Assembly: GCA_025736915.1 (NCBI GenBank)
Contig: CP107049.1
Location: forward strand, 2,542,001 to 2,606,000
Origin: Acinetobacter nosocomialis
GTDB taxonomy: Bacteria > Pseudomonadota > Gammaproteobacteria > Pseudomonadales > Moraxellaceae
Direction of reading: 5' to 3'
Length of the DNA stretch: 64,000 bases
Within the stretch, counting starts at the first letter, position 1; every line of letters begins with the position of its first letter. Positions 1 to 7,882 of the stretch are shown here, piece by piece. Below the pieces are notes generated by a model, which made no database searches, had not been told where the DNA came from, and worked only from the letters and a program-made list of their open reading frames with translations. The translations under genes and the position numbers were made by a program.

Positions 1-347
1 ATATTGGTTATGTAAATGCACATGGCACATCGACCGATCAGGGGGATATAGCAGAAAGTCAGGCGACAGCAAAAGTTTTAGGACGTAAGCCAATTAGTTC
101 ATTAAAAAGTTATTTTGGACATACGCTGGGGGCATGTGGCGCTATTGAAGCTTGGCTCAGTATTGAAATGATGAACCGTAATTGCTTTATTCCGACATTA
201 AATCTAGATGAAATTGACCCGCTTTGTGGAGATCTGGATTATATCGTTCAGCAGCCTAAAGCACTCGATGCAGATATTATTATGAGCAACAATTTTGCTT
301 TTGGTGGGATTAATACTTCACTTATTTTTAAACGTGTTAAACAATAA
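1..347 (+). CDS. Beta-ketoacyl-ACP synthase, C-terminal part (cut by window start)
   Basis: Only the last 114 codons are present, with the reading frame starting at base 3. The fragment has the C-terminal thiolase-fold signatures of a FabB/FabF-type condensing enzyme: a catalytic histidine in NAHGTSTD, a conserved lysine followed by the second histidine motif (YFGHTLGA), and a terminal NNFAFGGIN glycine loop. Such enzymes condense malonyl-ACP with an acyl chain. The next two genes (small secreted protein, phosphopantetheinyl transferase) follow closely on the same strand. That arrangement is typical of the end of aryl-polyene or other type II fatty-acid-like clusters rather than the housekeeping fab operon. 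The family is certain; the cluster assignment is inference because the rest lies outside the window. Confidence 0.88.
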   Translation, partial: IGYVNAHGTSTDQGDIAESQATAKVLGRKPISSLKSYFGHTLGACGAIEAWLSIEMMNRNCFIPTLNLDEIDPLCGDLDYIVQQPKALDADIIMSNNFAFGGINTSLIFKRVKQ

Positions 348-358
348 GGAACACAACA

Positions 359-793
359 ATGTTAAATAAGAAAATTTTATTGGTAGCAATGCTGAGTGCT
401 GGTTTTACTGCTACCGTTCAGGCTGCTGATGAAGTACATCATTTAAACTTTAAAGAAGCTGTAGACCGTGCCGTAGCAGATGGAACTTTGGATGGCTCTG
501 TAAAATTTTATTTAAGTGGTACAAAGTCGGGCGGTAAAGTTATTCAAAAAGACGTGGTAACTAATAAAAAGACCAATGGTTTTGCTAAATCAGCAGAAGA
601 TTCATGTGATTGGGTTTTACGTTCAGCGCTTATTCAAATGCAAAACAATGCTAAAGCACAAGGTGCAAATGCAGTGACCAATATTGTGAGTTATTTTAAG
701 TCAAATGAAACACGTAGTACGACGACTTATGACTGTTATAAAGGCACAATGATGGCTGGCGTAACGCTTAAAGGCGACATCGTTAAATTTTAA
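359..793 (+). CDS. Small secreted protein of aryl-polyene-type clusters
   Basis: A 144-residue protein with an N-terminal signal peptide (basic MLNKK, hydrophobic stretch, probable cleavage after VQA near residue 22). The mature part has two cysteines (in EDSCDW and YDCYKG) that could form a disulfide, and a C-terminal segment (GANAVTNIVS ... GVTLKGDIVKF) like small periplasmic YbjQ/DUF4156-type proteins. From memory, similar proteins in aryl-polyene clusters are misleadingly named 'excinuclease ATPase subunit', but no ATPase motif is present. It starts 11 bases after the ketosynthase stop and ends 26 bases before the transferase ATG, so it is probably cotranscribed. The biochemical role is unknown. 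Confidence 0.75.
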   Translation: MLNKKILLVAMLSAGFTATVQAADEVHHLNFKEAVDRAVADGTLDGSVKFYLSGTKSGGKVIQKDVVTNKKTNGFAKSAEDSCDWVLRSALIQMQNNAKAQGANAVTNIVSYFKSNETRSTTTYDCYKGTMMAGVTLKGDIVKF

Positions 794-819
794 TTTATTT
801 GGTAAATAGGGTAGAGATA

Positions 820-1476
820 ATGTCTGAGCATATTATAGAAGTTTATACACAGGCATTATCTCAACTTCTTTTAAAGTCCAAACAAGACTTCCCTGATTTT
901 CGTACATTTAACGATTATAAAAAGCAGCAAATACAACATATTAAAAATAAACTATTAGCTCAAAAGCTAAATGTAACCCCAACAGATTTGGTATTTGCGA
1001 AACATGAGTATGGCAAACCTTATTTGTTAAATCATACGTTGCATTTTAACCATTCACATAGCCAACAATATTATGCTTTAGCGCTAAGTGAGCGAGTTAA
1101 AGATATTGGTATAGATGTTGAAGAACTTGACCGTAAAGTACGTTTAGATAGTTTGGCACAACATGCTTTTCACCCTGATGAATATGCAACATGGCAAAGT
1201 CTAGAACAAGATAGAGAGTATTGGTTTAAAGTCTGGACCACTAAAGAAGCTGTTTTAAAAGCATCAGGCTTTGGTATACGTTTAGATTTAAATACGTTAA
1301 ACACTCAAGCACACCCCACCAATCATGGCGGATTATGTTCGCATGAACTTATTGGAACGTTTGCTTATCAAAATTTTGTTTTAGGTAACATGATTTTAAC
1401 GGTCGCATGGCGTTCAGAGCAGTCTTGCCGTGGGTTTCAGTTCCCTTCTATTCAGCTTCATTCACTTGAAGGATAG
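820..1476 (+). CDS. 4'-phosphopantetheinyl transferase, Sfp type
   Basis: Transfers the phosphopantetheine arm of CoA to a serine of acyl carrier proteins. At 218 residues it has Sfp-family length and both diagnostic motifs: GIDVEE (about residues 97-102, Mg-binding Asp and Glu) and WTTKEAVLKASG (about 139-150, with the catalytic Glu and Lys). I chose the ATG at 820, preceded by AGGGTAGAGA; a TTG in the same frame at 799 would add seven residues. As the last gene of the cluster it presumably primes the cluster's own acyl carrier protein. A rho-independent terminator follows within 25 bases. Confidence 0.88.
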   Translation: MSEHIIEVYTQALSQLLLKSKQDFPDFRTFNDYKKQQIQHIKNKLLAQKLNVTPTDLVFAKHEYGKPYLLNHTLHFNHSHSQQYYALALSERVKDIGIDVEELDRKVRLDSLAQHAFHPDEYATWQSLEQDREYWFKVWTTKEAVLKASGFGIRLDLNTLNTQAHPTNHGGLCSHELIGTFAYQNFVLGNMILTVAWRSEQSCRGFQFPSIQLHSLEG

Positions 1477-1497
1477 GGTGAGCCAAATAGCACATAT

Positions 1498-1525
1498 AAA
1501 AAAACCGCGAATTACGCGGTTTTTT
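1498..1525. terminator. Bidirectional rho-independent terminator
   Basis: Stem ACCGCG/CGCGGT with an A run before and a T run after. It sits between the convergent phosphopantetheinyl transferase gene and secB and can serve both strands. Confidence 0.85.
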
Positions 1526-1547
1526 CAGTTTAGAGCAAGCTATAAAA

Positions 1548-2006
1548 TTAAGCTTGACCTTCAACAGCAGCAGCTTGAGCACGTTCCATATTTGCTTCGA
1601 ACTCTGCATCAAAGTTGATTGGAGTAAGAAGTAATTGTGGGAAGCTACCCTTAGTAACTAAGTCGTTTACAGCTTCACGTAAGAACGGGAACAAAATGTT
1701 CGGGCAGTATGCACCCAAAATGTAAGGTAAGCGGTCTTCTTCGATGTTATCGATTAAGAAAATACCAGATTGAGTTACATCTACGATGAACGCTGTTTCA
1801 TTGTCGTTATTGGCTTGAACCACAACTTTTAAAGATACTTCAAAATGAGTTGGGTCAATCTTTTCAGCAGCAGAAGAAAGATTGATGTTAAGTTCAGGTT
1901 GCCATTGTTTAGTAAAAACTTGTGCCCCTGGAACCTCAAAAGAAATATCTTTTGTATAAATACGCTCTAAAGCTAATTGTGGTTGAACTTGTTGTTCTTC
2001 GCTCAT
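1548..2006 (-). CDS. secB: Protein-export chaperone SecB
   Basis: SecB is a cytosolic tetrameric chaperone that holds unfolded preproteins and delivers them to SecA. The 152-residue protein has family length. It contains the conserved core from [16 protein letters not shown] (about 12-27) through [19 protein letters not shown] (about 98-116) to the [15 protein letters not shown] segment, ending in a short polar tail. It is the last gene of rhodanese-grxC-secB, the order seen in E. coli (yibN-grxC-secB). GrxC lies 27 bases upstream. Identification is secure. Confidence 0.96.
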   Translation of the reverse strand: MSEEQQVQPQLALERIYTKDISFEVPGAQVFTKQWQPELNINLSSAAEKIDPTHFEVSLKVVVQANNDNETAFIVDVTQSGIFLIDNIEEDRLPYILGAYCPNILFPFLREAVNDLVTKGSFPQLLLTPINFDAEFEANMERAQAAAVEGQA

Positions 2007-2033
2007 TGTTTTTTCCTTAATATGGATGCGATG

Positions 2034-2291
2034 TTAAGCCAATAATTCGTCGAGTTTACCTTCACGCTCTAAAGCATAAAGTTGGTCAAAACCACCGATA
2101 AACTGATCATTAATAAAAATTTGTGGAACAGTACGGTGGTTTGTACGTTGCATTAATTCAGCACGTACTTCTGGTGCTTCAACAGAAAGATTTACTTCTT
2201 TGTAAGCAACACCTTTACGCTCAAGTAATTGTTTCGCGCGAACGCAATACGGGCATACAGAAGTTGAGTAAACAATGACATTTGCTGCCAT
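2034..2291 (-). CDS. grxC: Glutaredoxin 3 (GrxC)
   Basis: A small glutathione-dependent thiol-disulfide oxidoreductase of 85 residues. The dithiol active site CPYC is at residues 13-16, the cis-proline motif TVP at 54-56, and the glycine pair that contacts glutathione at 66-67. It lies between the rhodanese gene (11 bases upstream) and secB, as in E. coli. It reduces mixed disulfides and ribonucleotide reductase in the cytosol. Identification is secure. Confidence 0.96.
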   Translation of the reverse strand: MAANVIVYSTSVCPYCVRAKQLLERKGVAYKEVNLSVEAPEVRAELMQRTNHRTVPQIFINDQFIGGFDQLYALEREGKLDELLA

Positions 2292-2302
2292 AACAATTCT
2301 CC

Positions 2303-2719
2303 TTAAGCTTTTGGTTTGCTTTTAACGAGAGGTAAGCCTTGAGCTTTCCAGTTACTGATACCACCATCAAGGCGATAGCTGTCATGGTGAGCAACTTTCT
2401 GTAAAGCGCTACCAGCAACTTGCCCTAGGTTACAGATAAATACCAATGGACGGTCACTTGCTTTTAATTCATCAGCATGACTTGCAATTTGGCTATAAGG
2501 AATATTGCGGCTACCACTAATGTGACCTTCGCGGAAGTCTTTGCTATCGCGTAAGTCAATCAAAAGAGCATTTTTCGCTTTCACTAAAATACCAAGCGAC
2601 TGTGGAGAAATTTTACGACCGTTACGTTGACCTTCAAAAATGAAGAATAATACGATCAAGACTCCGAGTGTACCAAACAAAATGGGGTGATTCCCCATAA
2701 ACTCTAACCAGCGTTCCAC
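2303..2719 (-). CDS. Membrane-anchored rhodanese-domain protein (YibN-like)
   Basis: 138 residues: one N-terminal transmembrane helix (about 11-29) followed by a single rhodanese domain with DLRDSKDFREGHISGS (about 55-70) and the active-site cysteine C96 in FICNLGQ. The domain handles sulfane sulfur or acts as a thiol sensor. The start is GTG at 2719, preceded by AGGTGA; no upstream ATG fits. It heads the grxC-secB operon, the same context as E. coli yibN. The substrate is not known. Confidence 0.85.
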   Translation of the reverse strand: MERWLEFMGNHPILFGTLGVLIVLFFIFEGQRNGRKISPQSLGILVKAKNALLIDLRDSKDFREGHISGSRNIPYSQIASHADELKASDRPLVFICNLGQVAGSALQKVAHHDSYRLDGGISNWKAQGLPLVKSKPKA

Positions 2720-2756
2720 AAGTCACCTAAAAAAATTAAAAACAAAATTGACCTAG

Positions 2757-2784
2757 AGTATAGCGTATATAGATGGTGATCAAA
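2757..2784 (-). promoter_or_regulatory. Possible sigma-70 promoter for rhodanese-grxC-secB
   Basis: On the minus strand TTTGAT (2779-2784), a 16-base spacer and TATACT (2757-2762) lie about 40 bases before the GTG start. The -35 overlaps the hairpin that may terminate rsgA. Judged by eye only. Confidence 0.35.
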
Positions 2785-2791
2785 ATCACCA
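2774..2791 (-). terminator. Hairpin after rsgA
   Basis: Perfect 7-bp stem TGGTGAT/ATCACCA with loop CAAA, 25 bases beyond the rsgA stop. There is no clear T run, so termination is uncertain. Confidence 0.4.
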
Positions 2792-2816
2792 CTTCAAGGG
2801 CAAAAGGGGTAGAAAA

Positions 2817-3875
2817 TTAGTTTTTTTGCTGCGCTTCTTGAATCTCATCGATTAAACGTAAGAAGCTATCTAAGCGTCGTGGCAAAATTTCACCTGCTTC
2901 AACAGCCTGTTTTAAACCACAGTTCTTTTCATGAGTATGCGTGCAATTACGGAACTGACATGAACCTAAATGCGCTTCGATTTCAGGGAAGCCCATACGA
3001 ATTTTTTCTAAATCGAGATGCCAAAGCCCAAATTCGCGAATTCCCGGCGAATCAATTAAGGCACCATTTTTACCAAAGTTGATTAAGCGCGTAGAGGTTG
3101 TTGTGTGTTGGCCAAGTGCAGAGTTTTCAGAAATAATATTGGTTTTCTGCTCGGCATCTGGAATAAGCACATTAATAAGTGAGCTTTTACCAACCCCTGA
3201 CTGACCGACAAAAGCAACGGTTTCACCATCAAGTCGTTGAGACAATGCTGAAATATCGCCTTTAGAATGACAAATCAAGCTCTCATAACCTAAATCTTCA
3301 TACTCTTTAAGCATGTCGAGAATTGGGTCATTTTCAGTGAGTAAATCCGATTTATTCAGCACTAAAAGAGCAGGAATATTTGCATCTGCACAGGCGACTA
3401 AGTAGCGGTCAATCAGAGTAGGTGCCGCTTCTGGAAGTGGAGCAAAAACAATAACGATTAAACTGATATTGGCTGCCACAGGTTTTACTTTGTGATAGCG
3501 ATCTGGACGAGTAAGCAGTGAAGTACGTGGGTGAATTGCAGTAATAATCCCTAAGCCTGTGTTAGGGTCTGCTTGCCACTTCACTCGGTCACCTGTGACC
3601 AGTAATTCAAGATTTGTACGCGTGTGGCAACGCCAAATACTTTTTAACTCAATCGGTTTCCAAAATGGTTCTGGTTCACCTTCGGCAACTTGAGGTTTTT
3701 CTGGGTGATGCTCGGGTACAGAAAGTGCCTGTACTTCAAGTTGACGGCCATAGTGCTGTACAACCAGCCCATCTAGATCTTGTGAAGTATCGACTTCTCC
3801 TTGGCGAGTTTTATGCTGTTTTTCAATACGGCGTTGCTGTTGCTCAGTTAAACGACGCTTACGAATTAGAGCCAT
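2817..3875 (-). CDS. rsgA: Ribosome small-subunit biogenesis GTPase RsgA
   Basis: A circularly permuted GTPase that checks late 30S maturation. In order: basic N-terminus, an OB-fold region (about 75-125), NKSD (G4, about 174-177), P-loop GQSGVGKS (G1, about 224-231), DSPG (G3, about 275-278), and a zinc-binding cysteine/histidine cluster (C306, C311, H313, C319). G4 before G1 is diagnostic of the permutation. The 352 residues match the family. It is divergent from orn across 125 bases, the orn-rsgA pairing also seen in E. coli. Identification is secure. Confidence 0.96.
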   Translation of the reverse strand: MALIRKRRLTEQQQRRIEKQHKTRQGEVDTSQDLDGLVVQHYGRQLEVQALSVPEHHPEKPQVAEGEPEPFWKPIELKSIWRCHTRTNLELLVTGDRVKWQADPNTGLGIITAIHPRTSLLTRPDRYHKVKPVAANISLIVIVFAPLPEAAPTLIDRYLVACADANIPALLVLNKSDLLTENDPILDMLKEYEDLGYESLICHSKGDISALSQRLDGETVAFVGQSGVGKSSLINVLIPDAEQKTNIISENSALGQHTTTSTRLINFGKNGALIDSPGIREFGLWHLDLEKIRMGFPEIEAHLGSCQFRNCTHTHEKNCGLKQAVEAGEILPRRLDSFLRLIDEIQEAQQKN

Positions 3876-4000
3876 TCATATCCCAAAAAAACCATTGTTT
3901 GAAGACCGCAAAAATAGCACGAAGCTGGTATGGAATTACAGCGCAGAAGCAAGAAATTTGCTACTATTGATGTTTTTACGGCATTTTAGAACGTACATAC

Positions 4001-4567
4001 ATGAGCAGTACTTTAAATACACGATTAATTTGGATTGATCTGGAAATGACCGGTTTAGATACCGACAACGACCAGATTATTGAAATCGCAACAATTATTA
4101 CAGATGATCATTTAAATGTACTTGCCGAAGGTCCGGTTTTGGCTATTCATCAACCTGATCGTATTTTAAATGCAATGGATGAGTGGAATACGCGCCAGCA
4201 TGGTCAGTCAGGTTTAATTGAGCGAGTTCGCCGTAGTAAATTAACAGCTCGTGACGCTGAGTTACAGACTTTAGAATTCCTAAAAAAATGGGTTAATCCA
4301 AAAGTTTCACCAATGTGTGGTAACTCGATTTGTCAGGATCGCCGTTTCTTACATCGTCTTATGCCTGAGCTTGAGCAGTATTTCCACTATCGTAATCTTG
4401 ATGTATCTACGGTAAAAGAGCTCTCAAAACGCTGGCGCCCTGAAATTATGAGTGGTCTGAAAAAGAATGCATCGCATTTAGCAATGGATGATATTCGTGA
4501 CTCGATTTCCGAGTTGAAATATTACCGCGAATACTTTTTCATTATGAATACTGATGGTAAAGATTAA
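4001..4567 (+). CDS. orn: Oligoribonuclease
   Basis: A DEDDh 3'-5' exonuclease that removes 2-5 nt RNA oligomers, including pGpG from c-di-GMP breakdown, and is usually essential. The 188-residue protein shows [10 protein letters not shown] (D13 and E15), the central [13 protein letters not shown] motif with an acidic ligand, and the final H..MDDIRDS motif. It is divergent from rsgA. Its presence fits the c-di-GMP phosphodiesterase domain encoded at about 20-22 kb. Secure. Confidence 0.96.
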   Translation: MSSTLNTRLIWIDLEMTGLDTDNDQIIEIATIITDDHLNVLAEGPVLAIHQPDRILNAMDEWNTRQHGQSGLIERVRRSKLTARDAELQTLEFLKKWVNPKVSPMCGNSICQDRRFLHRLMPELEQYFHYRNLDVSTVKELSKRWRPEIMSGLKKNASHLAMDDIRDSISELKYYREYFFIMNTDGKD

Positions 4568-4588
4568 TGACGTTGTTCAAGTCATATG

Positions 4589-4613
4589 AAAGGGGGCAGT
4601 AGCCTCCTTTTTT
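4589..4613 (+). terminator. Rho-independent terminator after orn
   Basis: AAAGGGGG, loop CAGTAG, CCTCCTTT, then a T run. One G-T wobble pair in the stem. Confidence 0.75.
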
Positions 4614-4721
4614 ATTGTTTAAAGGACATTGTTACAATAATGCCAAGGGCTCATTTGGCTTTCATATTCATTTTGCTTAAAATGATGTTTTAAGTTTATT
4701 TATTATAAAAAGAGAGCATTT

Positions 4722-5453
4722 ATGCAAAGTAATAACCCGATACTGACCCGCGTTGAAACGGTCAGTGATTACAGTCAACCGATGACCGTGCAAGGTGCGA
4801 TTCAAAAATCTGTGATGTTGACCATCATTGCTGCCGCAGTGGGTGTCGCTTTATTTTTCTATGCAGCCTTTACTGCAAATGTTGGTATTGCTTACGCAGC
4901 TTCAATTGTGGGTGCAATTGGTGGCTTGGTTTTAGCTTTAATCACAACGTTTAAACCAACAACTGCACCAACTTTAGCAATTCCTTATGCTTTATTTGAA
5001 GGAGCCTTTTTAGGTGGTATTTCTTTTACTTTCCAATTGAAATACCCAGGTGTTCCTCTTCAAGCTTTATTGGCAACTTTCGTCACGACTTTGGTGATGT
5101 TTGGTCTATATAAGTTTCAAATCATACGTGCAACTGAAAAGTTCAAGTCAGTTGTAATCTCTGCATCTTTGGCGATCTTTATTGTATTTATCGTGCAGAT
5201 GGTTATGCGTTTAGCATTTGGCTCAAGCATTCCTTATATTTTTGAAAGTAACTGGTTAGGAATTGGTTTTGCTGCATTTGTTGCAGTCATTGCTTCACTT
5301 AACCTGATTTTAGATTTTGACCTGATCGAAACCAATGCAGCATACCGTGCTCCAAAATTCATGGAATGGTTGTGTGGTATTGCGTTGCTTGCAACTTTAG
5401 TCTGGATGTATATCTCGTTCTTACGTCTACTTGGCTTATTGTCTGACGACTAA
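4722..5453 (+). CDS. Bax inhibitor-1/YccA family membrane protein
   Basis: A 243-residue integral membrane protein with about seven hydrophobic helices beginning near residue 33. It has the family pattern in which the last loop and helix carry acidic residues (LILDFDLIETNA, about 190-201) that act in pH-sensitive Ca leak in characterised homologues. In E. coli, YccA binds FtsH and can protect SecY from degradation. It stands alone between terminators, with its own 5' region. Family assignment is firm; the physiological role here is inferred. Confidence 0.88.
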   Translation: MQSNNPILTRVETVSDYSQPMTVQGAIQKSVMLTIIAAAVGVALFFYAAFTANVGIAYAASIVGAIGGLVLALITTFKPTTAPTLAIPYALFEGAFLGGISFTFQLKYPGVPLQALLATFVTTLVMFGLYKFQIIRATEKFKSVVISASLAIFIVFIVQMVMRLAFGSSIPYIFESNWLGIGFAAFVAVIASLNLILDFDLIETNAAYRAPKFMEWLCGIALLATLVWMYISFLRLLGLLSDD

Positions 5454-5470
5454 AATTTAGATTATAAAAA

Positions 5471-5499
5471 GTCGCTCCTGCATAGGGGCGATTTTTTTT
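5471..5499 (+). terminator. Rho-independent terminator after the BI-1 gene
   Basis: TCGCTCC/GGGGCGA stem with one wobble pair, loop TGCATA, followed by eight T. Confidence 0.85.
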
Positions 5500-5589
5500 C
5501 GTGCGATTTTTGAAAAAAGATGCATTATGCAATTTCGAAAAACGTTGAATATTGGCATTATGCTGAAAATTGTTTTGAGTGAGATCGGC

Positions 5590-6393
5590 ATGACACAAGG
5601 ACTTTTAGCAGGTAAACGCTTTTTGATTGCAGGCGTTGCTAGTAAATTATCAATTGCTTATGGTATTGCACAAGCATTACACCGTGAAGGTGCAGAGCTT
5701 GCATTTACTTATCCAAACGAAAAATTAAAAAAACGTGTAGATGAGTTTGCTGAGCAATTCGGTTCTAAGCTTGTGTTTCCATGTGATGTAGCAGTTGATG
5801 CTGAAATTGATAATGCATTTGCGGAACTTGCAAAACATTGGGACGGTGTAGACGGTGTTGTGCACTCAATCGGCTTTGCACCTGCACACACGCTTGACGG
5901 TGACTTCACTGACGTGACTGACCGTGACGGTTTTAAAATTGCTCATGACATTAGCGCATACAGCTTTGTTGCAATGGCACGTGCTGCAAAACCTTTATTA
6001 CAAGCTCGCCAAGGTTGTTTATTAACTTTGACTTACCAAGGTTCTGAGCGCGTTATGCCTAACTACAACGTAATGGGTATGGCGAAAGCTTCTTTAGAGG
6101 CTGGCGTTCGTTACTTGGCATCAAGCTTAGGTGTTGATGGTATCCGCGTAAACGCGATTTCTGCGGGTCCAATCCGTACTTTAGCTGCTTCTGGTATTAA
6201 ATCTTTCCGTAAAATGTTAGATGCTAACGAAAAAGTTGCACCATTAAAACGTAACGTAACCATTGAAGAAGTGGGTAACGCAGCGTTATTCCTATGCTCA
6301 CCTTGGGCTTCAGGTATTACTGGTGAAATTCTATATGTAGATGCTGGTTTCAATACTGTAGGTATGAGCCAATCTATGATGGATGATGAATAA
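5590..6393 (+). CDS. fabI: Enoyl-ACP reductase (NADH) FabI
   Basis: Catalyses the last step of each fatty-acid elongation cycle in the cytosol. From the chosen ATG ([10 protein letters not shown]) the protein is 267 residues. It has the FabI nucleotide signature [11 protein letters not shown] (about 15-25), SIGFAP (about 93-98, the region of triclosan-contact glycine) and the catalytic Y149/Y159/K166 set. A longer frame from 5527 adds 21 non-conserved residues and is unlikely. The gene is monocistronic, bounded by terminators on both sides. Identification is secure. Confidence 0.96.
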   Translation: MTQGLLAGKRFLIAGVASKLSIAYGIAQALHREGAELAFTYPNEKLKKRVDEFAEQFGSKLVFPCDVAVDAEIDNAFAELAKHWDGVDGVVHSIGFAPAHTLDGDFTDVTDRDGFKIAHDISAYSFVAMARAAKPLLQARQGCLLTLTYQGSERVMPNYNVMGMAKASLEAGVRYLASSLGVDGIRVNAISAGPIRTLAASGIKSFRKMLDANEKVAPLKRNVTIEEVGNAALFLCSPWASGITGEILYVDAGFNTVGMSQSMMDDE

Positions 6394-6420
6394 GTTTTAA
6401 AATTTATTCAGACATAAAAA

Positions 6421-6450
6421 AAGCCGTAGTTGAAGGACTACGGCTTTTTT
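6421..6450. terminator. Bidirectional terminator between fabI and the tolC-like gene
   Basis: Stem AGCCGTAGT/ACTACGGCT (9 bp), loop TGAAGG, T run on the plus strand and A run on the other side. Serves both convergent genes. Confidence 0.9.
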
Positions 6451-6462
6451 ACTGGGCGCAAG

Positions 6463-7872
6463 TTATTGCGGCAGTTCTTTTACAGGTGAACCACCTAATG
6501 CCTGCATAAGGGTGACATAAGCGTTGTATTGGCTTTGTTTGGTTTCAACAAGACTCAAGCGCGCAGTACGAGTAGTTTGCTGGGCATCAAGAAGTGTTTT
6601 TAATGCAACAGCACCATAACGGTAGCGGACTTCGGTTAAACGTTCGGTTTTTTCTGCAAGTTCAACATTACGTTGTTGCAGCTCTACTTGTTTGTCGAGT
6701 TCTGTGCGGCTTGATAATGCGTTTTCTACATCAGCAAAAGCCTGATAAAGCGTTTGGCGATATTGAATAATCGCTTTTTCATAATCAAGGTTGCTAATTG
6801 CGATATCTTTTTTCATATCGTTATATTGCAAAAACGGTAAACTCAAACTCGCCCCAAGCGTGAGGGCAGGGTTACGTAATAACTCCGTTAAAGATGTACT
6901 GCTTGAACCTAAACTACTGGTTAAGCTAATTGACGGATAGTAGCTTGCTTTGGTTGCATCTTTAGTTGCTAATGCTTTTCTTAAGCGGAGCTCACTTGCT
7001 TGCAAGTCTGGGCGACGTGACAAAATATCTGCTGGTAAACCCGCACCAATAGCAGGCAGCGCTGTACGTGGTAAACGCTGTGGCTCTTGAATATTGAGTT
7101 GCTGTACAGGTTCATGCAATAACACTGCAATCGCTGTACGTGTTTCAACAAGCTGTTGCTCAATTTGGCTTAAACTTGCTTTCTGGCTTTGAACAGACTG
7201 CTCGGCTTGCGTAAGGTCTAAGCCTGAAACTGCACCTGCTTTATACTGAGTTTGAACTAACTGATAAAGCTTTTGTGAAGTGGCTAAGCTTTGTTGTGCA
7301 GTTGCATAACGTTCATTTAAATAGCCCAGTTGCCAGTAGAGTTTCGCTGTAGTGGCAATCAGACTTTGCCCTGTAGACTGTAAGTCTTGTTCAGTCGCTA
7401 AAGCTTCCCATTTACTTGCTTCGGTTTGACGAGCAAGCTTGCCAAACAAATCAAGTTCATAACTTACGCCTGCACTTAAGGATATTCCTTTAGCACTATC
7501 ATCGCCTGAATTTAAATCGAAACTATGACCTGTAGAAACATTTGAACTGGTACGCAAGCCTTGTTGATTTGCAGTTAAATCAGCTTTCAAGCGAGCTTGC
7601 TTTAAGGTGATCCCTGCAACAGCCAAATCGCTATTGCGCTCTAATACGTTGTTTACAAGCTGGTTGAGCTGCGCATCGTTAAAAAGTGTCCACCAACGGT
7701 CAGAGTATTGTGCAACTGATACAGTTTTCGTTTTAGTTGGGTTGTCGTACTGAAAGCTACCCGGAACCTGTACAGAAGGGGCTTGGTAAGGTGTTTTAAC
7801 CATCGCTGCACATCCCACAAGAGAACTGGTGAGGAGAAGTGCTGCGCTAAGTTTAGTCATTGAAAAAGACAT
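6463..7872 (-). CDS. Outer-membrane efflux lipoprotein (TolC/OprM type) of the MacAB pump
   Basis: 469 residues from the ATG at 7872, preceded by AAGGA at good spacing. The signal peptide ends in a lipobox (SSLVGC, Cys about residue 21), so the protein is an OprM-like lipoprotein. The body has the two repeated outer-membrane-efflux domains with long helical segments and the conserved GLPADILSRRPDLQASE linker. It begins 10 bases after macB stops and shares the operon with macA and macB, so it is the likely outer-membrane channel for this tripartite pump. A frame from 7959 overlaps macB and lacks a signal peptide. Confidence 0.9.
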   Translation of the reverse strand: MSFSMTKLSAALLLTSSLVGCAAMVKTPYQAPSVQVPGSFQYDNPTKTKTVSVAQYSDRWWTLFNDAQLNQLVNNVLERNSDLAVAGITLKQARLKADLTANQQGLRTSSNVSTGHSFDLNSGDDSAKGISLSAGVSYELDLFGKLARQTEASKWEALATEQDLQSTGQSLIATTAKLYWQLGYLNERYATAQQSLATSQKLYQLVQTQYKAGAVSGLDLTQAEQSVQSQKASLSQIEQQLVETRTAIAVLLHEPVQQLNIQEPQRLPRTALPAIGAGLPADILSRRPDLQASELRLRKALATKDATKASYYPSISLTSSLGSSSTSLTELLRNPALTLGASLSLPFLQYNDMKKDIAISNLDYEKAIIQYRQTLYQAFADVENALSSRTELDKQVELQQRNVELAEKTERLTEVRYRYGAVALKTLLDAQQTTRTARLSLVETKQSQYNAYVTLMQALGGSPVKELPQ

Positions 7873-7882
7873 GCAATTTTCC

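Noticed and set aside
5527..5589. Longer N-terminus for fabI
   Set aside because: The extra residues do not match FabI, and the ATG at 5590 gives the conserved start.
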